Origin: Pseudomonadales bacterium
GTDB lineage: Bacteria; Pseudomonadota; Gammaproteobacteria; Pseudomonadales; DT-91
Length of the DNA stretch: 39,314 bases
Reading direction: 5' to 3'
Assembly: GCA_013215055.1 (NCBI GenBank)
Contig: JABSRQ010000042.1
Location: forward strand, 1 to 39,314
The translations under genes and the position numbers were made by a program. Shown here piece by piece: positions 38,363 through 39,314 of the stretch. The number at the start of each line of letters is the position of its first letter. Within the stretch, counting starts at the first letter, position 1. The notes beneath the pieces were generated by a model, which made no database searches, was not told where the DNA came from, and saw only the letters and a list, made by a program, of their open reading frames with translations.

Positions 38363-39314
38363 ATGTCAGACATCAAAAAAGTGGTGTTGGCGTACTCAGG
38401 TGGTTTAGATACCTCTGTTATCGTTAAATGGTTACAAGAAGAATACAACTGCGAAGTTGTCACATTCACCGCCGACTTAGGCCAGGGAGAAGAAGTTGAG
38501 CCTGCGCGCGCCAAGGCCGAGGCCATGGGTGTTAAAGAAATTTATATCGATGATTTACGTGAAGAATTTGCCAGGGACTTCGTATTCCCTATGTTTAGGG
38601 CCAATGCCGTCTATGAAGGCGAATATTTATTAGGTACCTCGATTGCACGTCCATTAATCGCCAAGCGCTTAATTGAAATTGCTAACGAGACTGGTGCCGA
38701 TGCGATTTCCCACGGTGCTACTGGTAAAGGTAATGACCAGGTACGTTTTGAATTAGGTGCCTATGCGCTGAAGCCGGGTGTGCAGGTGATTGCCCCTTGG
38801 CGTGAATGGGATTTAACCTCACGTGAGTCGTTGATGGCTTATTGTGATAAACACGGCATTGCGGTTGAGAAGAAAAAAGGTAAAAAATCGCCTTATTCCA
38901 TGGATGCCAATTTATTACATATCTCCTATGAAGGGGATATGTTGGAAGATCCGTGGAATGAACCCGAAGAAGATATGTGGTTATGGACTAAGTCCCCCGA
39001 GAACGCGCCGGATAAACCGACCTATGTGATATTAACCTTTGCTAAAGGTGATGTGGTTGCGATTGATGGTGTGGCGAAATCGCCTGCCACGGTGATGGAA
39101 GAGTTAAATAAAACCGGTGGTGAAAATGGCATTGGCCGTTTAGATAGCGTTGAAAACCGCTATGTAGGCATGAAAGCCCGTGGCTGTTATGAAACGCCGG
39201 CCGGAACGATTTTATTAAAAGCGCATAGGGCGATTGAATCGATCACCCTGGATAGAGAAGCGGCTCACTTAAAAGATGAGTTGATGCCACGTTATGCCAA
39301 GTTGATTTATAACG
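38363..39314 (+). CDS. argG: Argininosuccinate synthase (N-terminal part, cut by window end)
   Basis: An open frame of 317 complete codons runs off the window. It starts at ATG 38363 with GGGAG 6 nt upstream. The ATP-binding AYSGGLDTS motif (9-17), the [16 protein letters not shown] and [15 protein letters not shown] (citrulline/ATP contacts), and [16 protein letters not shown] are characteristic. It condenses citrulline and aspartate to argininosuccinate using ATP. About 80 residues are missing at the C-terminus. It is divergent from the lipoprotein gene. Confidence 0.97.
   Translation, partial: MSDIKKVVLAYSGGLDTSVIVKWLQEEYNCEVVTFTADLGQGEEVEPARAKAEAMGVKEIYIDDLREEFARDFVFPMFRANAVYEGEYLLGTSIARPLIAKRLIEIANETGADAISHGATGKGNDQVRFELGAYALKPGVQVIAPWREWDLTSRESLMAYCDKHGIAVEKKKGKKSPYSMDANLLHISYEGDMLEDPWNEPEEDMWLWTKSPENAPDKPTYVILTFAKGDVVAIDGVAKSPATVMEELNKTGGENGIGRLDSVENRYVGMKARGCYETPAGTILLKAHRAIESITLDREAAHLKDELMPRYAKLIYN

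Noticed and set aside
1..39314. CRISPR arrays, insertion sequences, toxin-antitoxin or defence genes
   Set aside because: No regularly spaced short repeats, transposase motifs or recognised defence families were found on either strand.

Overview
The window is about 39 kb of ordinary-looking chromosome from a moderate-GC, probably marine, gammaproteobacterium. Supporting markers are a fused mnmC, RNase T (rnt), class II pyrC, bfd under a Fur box, an electron-transfer flavoprotein pair, and a large load of fatty-acid/CoA-thioester genes plus c-di-GMP enzymes. The gene mix resembles Cellvibrionales/Spongiibacteraceae-type bacteria. That placement is an inference from style, not a measured identity. 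I found no integrase, transposase, phage gene, toxin-antitoxin pair or CRISPR array.

Layout. 1-1.3 kb: end of etfB and complete etfA, the electron acceptor pair for acyl-CoA dehydrogenases. 1.4-5.5 kb: an EAL phosphodiesterase with a C-terminal sensor-like domain, a FABP/heme-binding-like barrel protein, a PQQ-dependent sugar dehydrogenase and a haloalkane-dehalogenase-like hydrolase. 5.5-8.3 kb: a palindrome-rich control region followed by two tandem acyl-CoA dehydrogenases resembling the two-subunit (FadE28/FadE29-type) enzymes. 8.3-10.3 kb: a DUF2914 membrane protein and a four-cysteine lipoprotein. 10.5-15.7 kb: two copies, exactly 4,860 bp apart, of a 332-bp cassette carrying tRNA-Arg(ACG), its promoter and terminators. 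They flank an MFS transporter, two AraC-type regulators and a 3beta-HSD-like dehydrogenase. 15.9-17.3 kb: two exported proteins, one with a DUF1566 domain. 17.4-24.7 kb: an M16C zinc peptidase, a GGDEF diguanylate cyclase, glutaminyl cyclase and mnmC. 24.8-29.2 kb: a MaoC hydratase, a GlpD-like flavoprotein, FadD, a hypoxanthine-DNA glycosylase and a small unknown gene. 29.2-32.7 kb: a dCache-HAMP-GAF-HD-GYP sensor and a GNAT acetyltransferase. 32.8-34.5 kb: DUF2237, bfd with a promoter-embedded Fur box, and a 2-Cys peroxiredoxin. 34.5-39.3 kb: a barrel protein-rnt-pyrC operon, an Asn-rich lipoprotein and the start of argG.

How it fits together. ETF, two acyl-CoA dehydrogenases, MaoC hydratase, FadD and a 3beta-HSD-like enzyme suggest CoA-thioester catabolism of bulky lipids such as sterols, but they are not one operon. 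The three classes of c-di-GMP enzyme (EAL, GGDEF, HD-GYP) are scattered, each with its own sensory domain. The most unusual structure is the tRNA-Arg cassette: a long direct repeat with decayed tRNA 3' ends, repeated terminators and REP-like hairpins, flanking a small regulated gene module. It is the best candidate here for an undescribed mobile or recombining unit. A cluster of strong inverted repeats in front of the acyl-CoA dehydrogenases is the second. No clear new defence or biosynthetic system is visible.
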